Notes under the pieces: model-generated | Databases searched by the model: none | Told to the model about the DNA's origin: nothing | The model's input: only the letters and a program-made list of their open reading frames with translations | Part shown: in pieces, positions 28,781 to 37,468 of the stretch | Layout: every line of letters starts with the position of its first letter | Position numbering within the stretch: position 1 is the stretch's first letter | Assembly: GCF_001721685.1 (NCBI RefSeq) | Contig: NZ_CP012502.1 | Coordinates: 2,790,001-2,854,000, forward strand | DNA length: 64,000 nt | DNA from: Salisediminibacterium beveridgei | GTDB taxonomy: Bacteria > Bacillota > Bacilli > Bacillales > Salisediminibacteriaceae | Reading direction: 5' to 3' | Made by a program: the position numbers and the translations under genes

Positions 28781-29751
28781 CCGCCGATCTCTTCCCCGGC
28801 GGGCACACGGACCTGTTCAATCACGTCGGCCACGATCCGCTCATTGGACTGGTTTGACAGTTTCGCATCCGACGTGAGAATCATGCGGTGCTGCAATACA
28901 TATGGGGCAAGAAATTTCACATCGTCCGGAACGGTGTAGTTTCTCCCCTGCATGAGCGCGAGCGCCTGTGCGGCCTTCATAAGTGAGATCGATGCCCGGG
29001 GACTTGCGCCGAGAGAAACCGCATGATGAAGCCTCGTTGAGGTGACAAGATCAATGATGTAGTGTTTGACTGACTGGTGCACTTTCACCTGTTGCACTTC
29101 TTTTTTGATATTGACCACATCCTGAAGACTCAAGACTTCTGAGAGACTTTCAATGGGATGCTGCCGTTCCACCCGGTTTAACACATCGAGTTCTTCCGTT
29201 TTCGTCGGGTATCCGATTTTGAATTTGAACAAAAAGCGGTCTAATTGCGCCTCCGGCAAAGGATAGGTCCCGCTGTACTCGATCGGGTTTTGTGTCGCCA
29301 TGACGAGAAACGGATCCTGTAAGGTTCTCGTTTCACCATCGACGGTAACACTCCCTTCCTCCAGAGCCTCGAGAAGGGCTGCCTGTGTTTTCGGGGATGT
29401 CCGGTTGATTTCATCGGCCAAAACGATATTCGACATAACGGGTCCCGGCCGGAAATGAAATTCCATGTCCTTTTGATTGAAAACCGATACCCCTGTTACG
29501 TCGGAAGGAAGCAAGTCCGGCGTAAACTGGATCCGTTTGAATTCTGCTCCAATGGACTTGGCAATGGCACGTACCATCATGGTCTTCCCGACTCCCGGCA
29601 CATCTTCAAGGAGAACATGACCGCCGCAAAGAAGCGCGACAACACTCAATTCGACTTCCCGGCGTTTTCCAACAACCACTTTCTCTACGTTATCAATTAA
29701 TGTGCGCACCTGTCCGTGCTCCACGAGGGACTGATATGATCTGATTTTCAC
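28777..29751 (-). CDS. yeaC: MoxR-family AAA ATPase (YeaC)
   Basis: This is a 324-residue AAA+ ATPase with Walker A in LEDVPGVGKTMMVRA, Walker B in NIVLADEINRTSPKTQAALL, sensor 1 in VMATQNPIEYSGTYPLPEAQ and an arginine finger region in LDRFLFKFKIGYP. MoxR proteins act as chaperones for partner vWA proteins, here the DUF58 protein next door. The start is a GTG with GGAGG eight bases upstream. It is the first gene of the three-gene unit. Confidence 0.93.
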   Translation of the reverse strand: MKIRSYQSLVEHGQVRTLIDNVEKVVVGKRREVELSVVALLCGGHVLLEDVPGVGKTMMVRAIAKSIGAEFKRIQFTPDLLPSDVTGVSVFNQKDMEFHFRPGPVMSNIVLADEINRTSPKTQAALLEALEEGSVTVDGETRTLQDPFLVMATQNPIEYSGTYPLPEAQLDRFLFKFKIGYPTKTEELDVLNRVERQHPIESLSEVLSLQDVVNIKKEVQQVKVHQSVKHYIIDLVTSTRLHHAVSLGASPRASISLMKAAQALALMQGRNYTVPDDVKFLAPYVLQHRMILTSDAKLSNQSNERIVADVIEQVRVPAGEEIGG

Positions 29752-29894
29752 TGGCGTGACCTCCTTCGTCTGAATGAACAGTTACATTCACTATTCCCAT
29801 CTTATCATGAAATCAATGATTTTTCGTGGTATAACCCTTTGATCGTAAACTGTTACACGATTCATCAGACTGCCTGTCAACCGCGCACAGGAAA

Positions 29895-29922
29895 TCCCCC
29901 AGAATCAGCTGATTCTGAGGGA
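29895..29922 (-). terminator. Terminator after the EAL gene
   Basis: TCCCTCAGAATCAGCTGATTCTGGGGGA contains the perfect palindrome CAGAATCAGCTGATTCTG and is followed by only three T residues, so it is a strong hairpin with a weak T tract. Confidence 0.6.
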
Positions 29923-29931
29923 CATCCACGT

Positions 29932-32043
29932 CTATGAAATGCGTTTCAACGGCTCTGGTCTGGCATAGACAAACCCCTGGATCACATCGCAATGGGTCTG
30001 ACGCAGGATGCGCACCTGCCCTTCGGTTTCAACGCCTTCAACCACAACGCGGTACCCCATGGAATGGGCGATATTAATTATCGCAACGAGCAGAATCCGC
30101 GCCCGGTCATCGGTTTCAACCCGATCGATAAACGACTTATCCACTTTGACTTCATCTGTCTGAAACTGACTGATATAACTCAGGGAAGAATACCCGCTCC
30201 CAAAATCATCAAGTGATATTTTGAACCCGTCTTCCCGAAGGCGCTTGATCGTCTGATTCACGAGCGCTGTTTCGGCAATGAACACATCTTCAGTGATTTC
30301 CAACACAATATGTTCAGGTGAGATTCCCCGCTTTTGCACCTGCTGATTCAGGAATCTCCGGTATTCTTCTGTGAGGAATACAACCGGCGGGATATTAATC
30401 GACACTTCAACACCCGCTCCATAGCGCGCCACCAGTTCCGGATAATCCTTCAAAGCAAGCTTCGTCACATGTTCGGTGAAATCCATCATTAATCCGGCCC
30501 GGTCGATTGCCGGGATGAAATCACCTGGATTGACAAAACCGAATTCACTGGATTCCCAGCGGCAGAGGGCCTCCACACCGATAACACGCCTGTCAGTCGC
30601 AGCATGTTTTTCCTGATAAAAAAGAGTGAATTCATTGCGGTTCAAAGCTGTCTCGAGATGATGCTTATACTGGGTCCGTTTTTCAATCGCATCATACATT
30701 TCCTGTTCAAAGAAAACCGCTTGATCTTCTTGATGTTCCTTGGCAATCTGCATGGCTACGGACGCCCGCTGATAGAGCTCCTCAAATGAAACAATGTCTT
30801 TCGTCACAGAGCAAACACCAATATGAAATTCAAGGGCTTGAGAAAACCCGACGCTCTGGTAATTGCGGTTGAGCTCACGCTTCTTCTCTCTGATATGCGC
30901 CAAGAGCTCATTCCTCTCGAAACGTTCCACCCAAATGGCGAATTCATTCCCGCCAATACGGACCGGTTTGACATCATCCCCGGTTTCCATCTGACTGAGT
31001 AATCCCCCCAGAATCCGGATCATTTCATCCCCATAGGCATGACCATAAAGGGAGTTGATCACTTTGAAATTCCGGGCATCCAGGAGGACCAGGTGCCTGC
31101 CGATGCCGGCCTCCTCCAGACGATTTCCAGCATAGTCGTTCAGCCAGTTCCGATTCGGAAGGCCCGTCAGATCATCATAGTAGGCATACCGGTAAATGCG
31201 GTCATCCTTGTCCTGCATGGCATTGACCATCTTATTATAGCTTGACACGAGCTGACCGACCTCGTCTTGCCGGCTCACTTCCGGAACACGTTCATAGCTG
31301 CCTCTTTTCATTTTCACCATTGCCTGTTCAAGGCTCATTAAAGGCTTTGTGAAGCCGGAGAAGAAATATACCGACAAAAGGACGCCCCCGATCACCAGCA
31401 GAAAAACGACGGCAAATGTCACCCACATAATGGCATTTGCGTCTTCGTTAAAATCCGTCATGTACGTCCCGGCAGTCACCACCCACTCCCAGTCTTCGTC
31501 ATAATCGGCATAAACCACTTTTTCCCCGGTTTCCTCTTCAAAAGGGAGGTTCCATGTATAATGCACGAACCCCCCACCGTCCATCGCCTGGTTAATTTTA
31601 TCTTGCACAAACAGATAACCATCTTCCGAATCATTTCCAACATCCGTGACGTCCCAGACATCTTCCCCTTCAAGGGTAGGGTGCAGCACTTCGATCCCCT
31701 CAGGACTGTAAACGATAAAATAGCCGTTTTCACCAAGGTCCACCGGGCCCTCGATGGGGCGTGTTCCATCTTCGGCCAGAGGGCCGAGGAGAATTTCTTT
31801 CACATCCTCCTGGGCCTCTTCTTGCGTTATGAAACCTTCCTCTGCATCCGTTCTTTTCTCTTCGATCAGCATCATCGCTGTATGTACACCATTTTCAAGA
31901 ATATCCTGCCCTCGTTCATCGAGTGCATTTTTTGACAGCTGGAAGCTGGAATATCCAATAACCATGGTTGTCATGGTTAATAATAAAAAGGTATAAATCA
32001 ACAGCCTCGCATTCAGTGTCACCCTTTTTACCCGCCGGAACAT
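29932..32043 (-). CDS. Cache-HAMP-GGDEF-EAL c-di-GMP phosphodiesterase
   Basis: The protein has about 703 residues: helix 1 (15-35), an outer sCache-type sensor (GENGYFIVYSPEGIEVLHP), helix 2 near 215, HAMP, GGDEF and EAL. The GGDEF site reads IGGNEFAIW: the Asp of GGDEF is replaced by Asn, so cyclase activity is doubtful and the domain may only bind GTP. The EAL domain keeps GVEALCRW, SINIPP, LEITED, DDFGSGYSSL, KVDKSFID and VEGVE, so c-di-GMP hydrolysis is likely. The ATG at 32043 is preferred over an in-frame GTG at 32058. It follows the YflT-like gene behind a terminator. Confidence 0.88.
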   Translation of the reverse strand: MFRRVKRVTLNARLLIYTFLLLTMTTMVIGYSSFQLSKNALDERGQDILENGVHTAMMLIEEKRTDAEEGFITQEEAQEDVKEILLGPLAEDGTRPIEGPVDLGENGYFIVYSPEGIEVLHPTLEGEDVWDVTDVGNDSEDGYLFVQDKINQAMDGGGFVHYTWNLPFEEETGEKVVYADYDEDWEWVVTAGTYMTDFNEDANAIMWVTFAVVFLLVIGGVLLSVYFFSGFTKPLMSLEQAMVKMKRGSYERVPEVSRQDEVGQLVSSYNKMVNAMQDKDDRIYRYAYYDDLTGLPNRNWLNDYAGNRLEEAGIGRHLVLLDARNFKVINSLYGHAYGDEMIRILGGLLSQMETGDDVKPVRIGGNEFAIWVERFERNELLAHIREKKRELNRNYQSVGFSQALEFHIGVCSVTKDIVSFEELYQRASVAMQIAKEHQEDQAVFFEQEMYDAIEKRTQYKHHLETALNRNEFTLFYQEKHAATDRRVIGVEALCRWESSEFGFVNPGDFIPAIDRAGLMMDFTEHVTKLALKDYPELVARYGAGVEVSINIPPVVFLTEEYRRFLNQQVQKRGISPEHIVLEITEDVFIAETALVNQTIKRLREDGFKISLDDFGSGYSSLSYISQFQTDEVKVDKSFIDRVETDDRARILLVAIINIAHSMGYRVVVEGVETEGQVRILRQTHCDVIQGFVYARPEPLKRIS

Positions 32044-32130
32044 GCCATCACATCCCACTGTAATTTTCCATCCATTTGCATTATACCATGCCTTGCGTGG
32101 GAGATTCGATGGTTCAGAGGAAAAAAATGA

Positions 32131-32168
32131 AAAAATGCTGCACCGGAATATTCATCCGGTACAGCAGT
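32131..32168 (-). terminator. Terminator after the YflT-like gene
   Basis: CTGCTGTACCGGA pairs with TTCCGGTGCAG and is followed by six T residues, giving a clear stop 13 bases past the coding end. Confidence 0.85.
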
Positions 32169-32180
32169 ATTTTCAATTCG

Positions 32181-32471
32181 CTACATGCCCTGTTTCATTT
32201 GATGGTGGGGCTGATGATGATGGCCTTTCGGTGTCCGGTGTTCACTTAAGGTGTCTTCTTGTTCCACTGGAATTTTACCCAGTTCTTTGTCCACATTCAC
32301 CACGACGACATAGTCCCCCTGCTCAAAGAAGGCTTTGTACGAAGCCGCAGCTTCTTCCTCTCTATGAATCACTTCTACGTCCTCTTCCTTTACGCCTTTG
32401 ATTTCAAGCTCGCGTATGACACCTTCTTTTTGATCCAGTGAATGCAACACAGCGACAACCTGCTTATCCAT
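32181..32471 (-). CDS. General stress protein 17M-like (YflT domain) protein
   Basis: This is a 96-residue protein with the pattern VVAVLHSLDQKEGVIRELEI, then GVKEEDVEVIHREEEAA and GDYVVVVNVD. It resembles the alpha-beta YflT (Gsp17M) domain, in which a short helix follows the first strand. The tail is His-rich (GHHHQPHHQMKQGM) and might bind metal. GGAGGTG lies seven bases before the ATG. In B. subtilis YflT is under SigB control, but I do not see a clear SigB promoter here. The family call is moderate. Confidence 0.55.
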   Translation of the reverse strand: MDKQVVAVLHSLDQKEGVIRELEIKGVKEEDVEVIHREEEAAASYKAFFEQGDYVVVVNVDKELGKIPVEQEDTLSEHRTPKGHHHQPHHQMKQGM

Positions 32472-32531
32472 ACCGATACACCTCCGTTAAACGTTGTGCC
32501 CTATAAAAATCAGTACCCCCGAATCATATGG

Positions 32532-33173
32532 TTAAAACGAGTTTCTGACAACTACTTCATCAAGAGGCAAACGGCTGCTGACTCTCGGATCCGTTTCCCG
32601 TTTACCGACCGTTACCAGCATGACGGGTACATAACGTTCCGGGATATGGAATGCCTCGATAAATGCATCCCGGTCAAATCCGCCCATCGGACATGTGTCA
32701 TAGCCCATCCCTCTTGCCGAGAGCATCAGCTGCATAGCAGCCAGTGACGCGTTCAAGATCGCTTCGTCCCGTGGGAAAGACGTATCACCTTCATATAAAC
32801 TGTTGATACTGCCAACGATTTTCTCTTTGATCTCTTCGGTCAGATGCCCCTGCTTCACAGCATCTGTAAAAATACCCTCTACATTTCGATTCGCTTCGAT
32901 GTCCCCGAGAATGCCAATCACTGCGGCACTGTCTTTGACCTGCTTTTGCCCGTAAGCAATCGGCAGGAGCTTTTCCTGCTGTGCTTCATCATCAATCACG
33001 AGAAATTTCCAGTGCTGCAGATTCCAGGACGACGGGGCCGTCACGCTCATCTCGAGCATCTGCTTCAGCTCTTCTTCAGGGATTTTTACAGATGGATCAT
33101 AAGCTTTTACCGAATGCCGTTCTTCCATTGTCTGAAAAAGACCGGCATCTGCGATCGTATGGTTATTTGTCAT
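32532..33173 (-). CDS. Nitroreductase family protein (YodC-like)
   Basis: This 213-residue FMN-dependent oxidoreductase shows MEERHSVKAYDPSVKIPEEE at the start, the FMN contact TAPSSWNLQHWKFLVID and the C-terminal GMGYDTCPMGGFDRDAFIEA. These are standard for the nitroreductase fold. Substrates of such enzymes are quinones and nitro compounds; the physiological one is unknown. AGGTGAAG precedes the ATG. It shares direction with the YflT-like gene, 60 bases away. Confidence 0.9.
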   Translation of the reverse strand: MTNNHTIADAGLFQTMEERHSVKAYDPSVKIPEEELKQMLEMSVTAPSSWNLQHWKFLVIDDEAQQEKLLPIAYGQKQVKDSAAVIGILGDIEANRNVEGIFTDAVKQGHLTEEIKEKIVGSINSLYEGDTSFPRDEAILNASLAAMQLMLSARGMGYDTCPMGGFDRDAFIEAFHIPERYVPVMLVTVGKRETDPRVSSRLPLDEVVVRNSF

Positions 33174-33289
33174 GGTTCTTCACCTCAGGATTCATGGTTT
33201 TCCCATCGACCAGCGTGGGATTACATCAATCAGTCTACCACCCGTTTTCAACTCGTTCAAACGATCTGTTTTTCCTCCTGAAGAGACGT

Positions 33290-33409
33290 TCAAATTCTCC
33301 GGTTTCGTTTAATCAGCCAAATGGCGAGAATAATCAATATGACAATAATACTCGTCAGAATACCAAACGTCGGCCAGTAAATCCATTCATTCAGGTCCAT
33401 CATCTCCAT
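33290..33409 (-). CDS. 39-residue single-helix membrane peptide
   Basis: The frame starts MEMMDLNEWIYWPTFGILTS and continues into a hydrophobic helix of about 20 residues ending in a positively charged tail (KRNRR). AGAGGTG precedes the ATG. The topology would be outer N-terminus and cytoplasmic C-terminus by the positive-inside rule. I do not recognise it. It lies just upstream of the nitroreductase gene in the same direction and could be cotranscribed. Confidence 0.55.
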   Translation of the reverse strand: MEMMDLNEWIYWPTFGILTSIIVILIILAIWLIKRNRRI

Positions 33410-33515
33410 CACCTCTAGTCACCCGATTCCCGATTTACAGGAAGTAAACACCTGATTGTTCTGCTTGGCACGATCAGATGACACGGAATCGTCACAACTT
33501 TTGGAGTAAACATCA

Positions 33516-33558
33516 TTTACAGATCGTTAAGTCTGGTGTAGTATACCCTTATAGGTAT
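33516..33558 (+). promoter_or_regulatory. Promoter with CsoR/CstR-like operator before the CoA-disulfide reductase
   Basis: TTTACA and TAGTAT are 17 bases apart. Overlapping the -10 is ATACCC-TTAT-AGGTAT (33543-33558), an imperfect inverted repeat like the operators of CsoR-family repressors. CstR of this family senses persulfides, and the gene downstream handles sulfane sulfur, which fits repression relieved by sulfide stress. The regulator assignment is inferred. Confidence 0.55.
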
Positions 33559-33612
33559 CTTGTTACTACATTCACAAGATTAATGATTGACCATACAGGA
33601 GGATGATGAAAC

Positions 33613-35565
33613 ATGAGCAGAAAAATAATCGTTGTAGGCGGCGTAGCCGGCGGAGCAACCGCTGCAGCCAGACTTCGTCGCATTGATGAAACATCGCACA
33701 TCGTTGTATTTGAAAAAGGGGAGCATATTTCGTTCGCAAACTGCGGACTCCCTTATTATATTGGAGGGTCCATTGAAGACCGGGAGAAATTGCTCGTTCA
33801 GACTGTCGAAGGCATGAGCCGGAAATTCAATCTCGATATCCGCAACCTCTCCGAAGTAACAGCCATCAACCGGGAGGAAAAAACGGTGACCGTCAAACAG
33901 GTTGCCACCGGGAACGAGTACACCGAAAGCTACGATCAGCTGATCCTTTCACCGGGCGCCCGTCCGATTGTTCCACCCATTGCAGGACTGAATGACAGTA
34001 TAAATGTATTTACGCTTCGAAATATACCAGATACAGATAAGATCAAAAGCTGGGTGGATGAGCGTTCTCCAAAGAAAGCTGTCATTGTCGGCGGCGGATT
34101 CATCGGTCTTGAAATGGCTGAGAATCTGCATGAGCGCGGTATTGACGTAACCGTTGTTGAAATGGGGGATCAGGTCATGCAGCCGATCGATCCTGAAATG
34201 GCTGCCATTGTTCACCAGCATATTCAAGACCATGGCCGTCTGATTCTCGAAGATGGTGTGCATGCTTTCAAAGAGGAGGGACGTAAAGTGGTCCTGTCGA
34301 GTGGCCGGGAGCTCGAAAGTGACATCACGATTCTCTCCATTGGTGTCCGGCCTGAAAACGAACTGGCTGTCAATGCCGGGTTAAAAACGGGTGATCGCGG
34401 CGGCATTCTCGTCAATGAATACCTGCAGACTGAAGATGAAGCCATCTATGCCATCGGTGATGCCATCGAGGTCCGCGATTACATTCAGGACACGCCGGTG
34501 ATGGTTCCCCTTGCCTGGCCTGCAAACCGTCAGGGACGTATTGTTGCAGATACCATCTACGGGAAACCAACTGCCTACAACGGCACGCTTGGCACATCGA
34601 TTGCGAAGGTATTTGACCTGACGGTGGCTGCGACCGGAAACAACGAAAAGACATTAAAGCAGCTGGGCGTGAATTATAAAGCGGTTCACGTGCATCCAGG
34701 TTCCCATGCGGGATACTACCCGGGCGCATCACCGGTATCTTTGAAAATGACATTCGATCCGGAAAGCGGACAGATCTTCGGTGCGCAGGGCGTTGGACTC
34801 GATGGTGTAGACAAGCGGATTGATGTGATTGCAACAGCGATCAAAGGCGGCTTGACCGTATTTGATTTACCTGAACTGGAGCTTGCTTACGCACCACCCT
34901 ATTCTTCCGCCAAGGACCCGGTTAATATGCTCGGCTATGTGGCAACCCATGTGGCAGATGGCGATTTGAAAATTGTGCATTTCGATGAGATCGATGACAT
35001 CGTTTCACAAGGCGGTTTCCTCGTCGATGTCCGCGATCCGCAGGAAGTGGAGATGGGGGCAATTCCCGGAGCCGTTAACATCCCGCTTGATACCATCCGC
35101 GAACGTCTCGACGAATTCCCGTCAGATCAGCCGGTCTATATCACGTGCCAGGTTGGTCTCAGAGGCTACCTAGCCACACGCATCCTTGAGCAAAATGGCA
35201 TTGACACCATTAACCTCAGTGGCGGCTACAAAACGTATGCCTGCGTGAATCACATCTGTACCGATTCGGTGCGGGATGATATTGAACCGGAAGACGCTGG
35301 CAACAAGCCGCAGACCGGCAGAAAAGAAGCAGATCTTGTGATCGATGCCACCGGACTCAGCTGCCCGGGGCCGATTATGAAGCTGCATCAAGGTATCAAG
35401 ACACTAGAAGACGGTCAAACCGTTAAGATCAGCGTAACAGACAGCGGATTTGTCAGAGATGTAGACGCATGGTGCAAAAATACTGGTCACACGCTTGTTG
35501 AAAAATCGACAGAGAAAGGCAATATCCACGCCATCGTTGCCAGAGGCAGTATGGTCAAAGCCTGA
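33613..35565 (+). CDS. CoA-disulfide reductase fused to rhodanese and TusA domains
   Basis: This is a 650-residue three-part enzyme. Residues 1-445 form a flavin disulfide reductase with IIVVGGVAGGATAAARLRRI (FAD), the single redox Cys in ISFANCGLPYYIGG, and the NAD(P)H motif VIVGGGFIGLEMAENL. Residues about 460-550 form a rhodanese with active-site Cys in VYITCQVGLRGYLA. Residues about 575-650 form a TusA-like sulfur carrier with ATGLSCPGPIMKL. Such CoADR-rhodanese proteins reduce CoA disulfide, persulfides or polysulfides, and the TusA part could pass on the sulfur. AGGAGG precedes the ATG. Confidence 0.92.
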   Translation: MSRKIIVVGGVAGGATAAARLRRIDETSHIVVFEKGEHISFANCGLPYYIGGSIEDREKLLVQTVEGMSRKFNLDIRNLSEVTAINREEKTVTVKQVATGNEYTESYDQLILSPGARPIVPPIAGLNDSINVFTLRNIPDTDKIKSWVDERSPKKAVIVGGGFIGLEMAENLHERGIDVTVVEMGDQVMQPIDPEMAAIVHQHIQDHGRLILEDGVHAFKEEGRKVVLSSGRELESDITILSIGVRPENELAVNAGLKTGDRGGILVNEYLQTEDEAIYAIGDAIEVRDYIQDTPVMVPLAWPANRQGRIVADTIYGKPTAYNGTLGTSIAKVFDLTVAATGNNEKTLKQLGVNYKAVHVHPGSHAGYYPGASPVSLKMTFDPESGQIFGAQGVGLDGVDKRIDVIATAIKGGLTVFDLPELELAYAPPYSSAKDPVNMLGYVATHVADGDLKIVHFDEIDDIVSQGGFLVDVRDPQEVEMGAIPGAVNIPLDTIRERLDEFPSDQPVYITCQVGLRGYLATRILEQNGIDTINLSGGYKTYACVNHICTDSVRDDIEPEDAGNKPQTGRKEADLVIDATGLSCPGPIMKLHQGIKTLEDGQTVKISVTDSGFVRDVDAWCKNTGHTLVEKSTEKGNIHAIVARGSMVKA

Positions 35566-35577
35566 TACAATGATTCG

Positions 35578-35607
35578 CCCCCTGAACCTTTTTGTTCAGG
35601 GGGTTTT
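35578..35607 (+). terminator. Terminator after the CoA-disulfide reductase gene
   Basis: CCCCCTGAAC pairs perfectly with GTTCAGGGGG around a six-base loop and is followed by TTTT. Confidence 0.9.
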
Positions 35608-35652
35608 CCATGTACTTCATAGCACTATCTAAATCCGTTAAAGGATTGAAGG

Positions 35653-35710
35653 ATAAACGCAACGAAGGCTTTCGCCATTTATGCTTGGCGAGAAGCCAAG
35701 TTTTCTTTAT
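35653..35710 (+). repeat. Interspersed palindromic element, copy B
   Basis: The sequence GCAACGAAGGCTTTCGCCAT, then TTGGCGAGAAGCC and AAGTTTTCTTTATC matches copy A at 24962-25018 over about 50 bases with small gaps. The arms GGCTT-TCGCCA and TGGCGA-GAAGCC form a hairpin. It sits between two terminators in a non-coding gap. Confidence 0.65.
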
Positions 35711-35711
35711 C

Positions 35712-35745
35712 AAAACCCCTGCCTCTAAACAAAGAGACAGGGGTT
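35712..35745 (-). terminator. Terminator after cydC
   Basis: AACCCCTG pairs with CAGGGGTT, and TCTC with GAGG above, followed by TT. It lies just past the cydC stop on the minus strand. Confidence 0.8.
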
Positions 35746-35755
35746 ATCTGATGAA

Positions 35756-37468
35756 TCAGGATGCGTTGAACACATCTTGTTCGATTTGCTTTAACTGGTA
35801 AAAGACACCACGTTTGTTCATGAGTTCTTGATACGTCCCGGTTTCTGCAACCTGCCCATGATCCATGACAATGATCTGGTCGGCTTCTTCAAGACCCGTG
35901 AGACGGTGACTGACGATCAGAACCGTGTCTTCAGCCGTTTCGTTTCGAAGATGGCGATATAAGACCTGTTCCATGGATGGATCCACCGATGAGAATGGCT
36001 CATCCAAAAACCAATTTCGTCCCCCGCGCAGGAGAAGCCTTGCAAAAGCGAGGCGTTGACGTTCGCCGCCGGAGAGATTGCCGCCCTGTTCAGTGACAGG
36101 GTCATCAAGACTCAATCCCTCGAGGAATACATCTCTCAGCACCTGTTGCAGCATGTCGTCAGCAGTCTCGTCATTTGCCAGTAAAAGATTTTCCCGGATT
36201 GTTCCTGCAAAAAAATGGCTGTCCTGAAGCTGAATACGGCTGTTTTCATACAGTGAATCCAGCCGGTAAGAGTGAATGGTTTCCCCGTTCCAGAGAACTT
36301 CTCCCTCAGCGGCTTCAAACATGCCCAACAACAGATGCAGCATACTCGATTTGCCTGATCCACTCGGCCCGACAACGACCGTCGTTGACCCTGGTGAACA
36401 AGTGACGTCGACATTCTTCAATGCCGGACTGCTTTCCTCATCAAAATGCAGGCCTACGCTTCTCAGTTTCACCGATGCCGGCGCTGACGCCAGTTCTCTC
36501 TCTCCTTCAGGAATCACATCCGTATCCACTGCGTCTTTCAGTCTGCCTGCTGCGGTCTGATTATCCTCATAGTACACCGGCACAGCGGCCATCGGTGCAG
36601 CATTTTCGAATACGGTCAGAGATACCATCACCAGCATCGCAAGAAAGATGCCTTCAAGACCCTCGGTACTGACCAGGTAGGCACCCGTAGTCAGAATCAG
36701 CACACTGACCAGGAAAGTAACGCCCTGATTGACCGTCTGATTTTCGAGTATCCGCAGCTGCTCTTTTTTCTGCGCCTGAATCACCTGATCCGATACGTTT
36801 AAAACGTCGTCTTTTTTATCATCCAGTTTTTGATGCAGTAATAAATCCCGATGCCCGAAAAGCATTTCCGTCACTTCGCCACTGAGTTCTGCCCGGAGCT
36901 GACGGACGCGGTTAGCGGTCTTTTTTTGCCGCATGGCATAAATGTAGGGGATCAAGAGGCTTGTGAGCAAAAGCCCAAACACAAGCAGGAGTGCGATGAT
37001 CCAAGAGAACCATGCGGTAAAGACGATCGTGATCAGGAAAATGACCATCGCCGCCGCGGGCGGATAGACGACCCGCAGGAAATAATTCTGCAGGCTTTCC
37101 ACGTCACCGACGATGCGCCCGAGGAGATCCCCGCTTCGAAATCGCCTTGATAAGCCAGGTGCCAAGGGGGCAAGCCGCTCAAAGAAATAAACTCTGAAAC
37201 GGCCGAGCATGGTAAAGGTCGCCCGGTGAGAGACGAGGCGTTCACTGTAGCGAAACAACGCACGGGACACACTGAAAAATTTGAGCAGGGCGATGCTGAT
37301 CGTCAACACGTAAAAGGCATTGGTCACCGCAGCTGCGGATATCAGGTAACCGCTGTTCGCAAATAAAGCGACTGCACCGAGTGCGGCGAGTACACCGTAA
37401 ACAACCGATTTGATCAGATCTTTTTTTTCTTCCAGCATGAGCCGGGTGATGATTGTGAGTTCCTTCAT
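35756..37468 (-). CDS. cydC: Thiol reductant ABC exporter subunit CydC
   Basis: This half-transporter of 570 residues works with CydD to export cysteine or glutathione-type thiols and is needed for assembly of cytochrome bd. Six membrane helices occupy residues 20-305. The nucleotide-binding domain shows GPSGSGKSSMLHLLLG (Walker A), NLSGGERQRLAFARLLLRGG (signature) and NWFLDEPFSSVD (Walker B). It starts at the ATG that overlaps the cydD stop by four bases. The cydAB genes for the oxidase itself are not in this window. Confidence 0.92.
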   Translation of the reverse strand: MKELTIITRLMLEEKKDLIKSVVYGVLAALGAVALFANSGYLISAAAVTNAFYVLTISIALLKFFSVSRALFRYSERLVSHRATFTMLGRFRVYFFERLAPLAPGLSRRFRSGDLLGRIVGDVESLQNYFLRVVYPPAAAMVIFLITIVFTAWFSWIIALLLVFGLLLTSLLIPYIYAMRQKKTANRVRQLRAELSGEVTEMLFGHRDLLLHQKLDDKKDDVLNVSDQVIQAQKKEQLRILENQTVNQGVTFLVSVLILTTGAYLVSTEGLEGIFLAMLVMVSLTVFENAAPMAAVPVYYEDNQTAAGRLKDAVDTDVIPEGERELASAPASVKLRSVGLHFDEESSPALKNVDVTCSPGSTTVVVGPSGSGKSSMLHLLLGMFEAAEGEVLWNGETIHSYRLDSLYENSRIQLQDSHFFAGTIRENLLLANDETADDMLQQVLRDVFLEGLSLDDPVTEQGGNLSGGERQRLAFARLLLRGGRNWFLDEPFSSVDPSMEQVLYRHLRNETAEDTVLIVSHRLTGLEEADQIIVMDHGQVAETGTYQELMNKRGVFYQLKQIEQDVFNAS

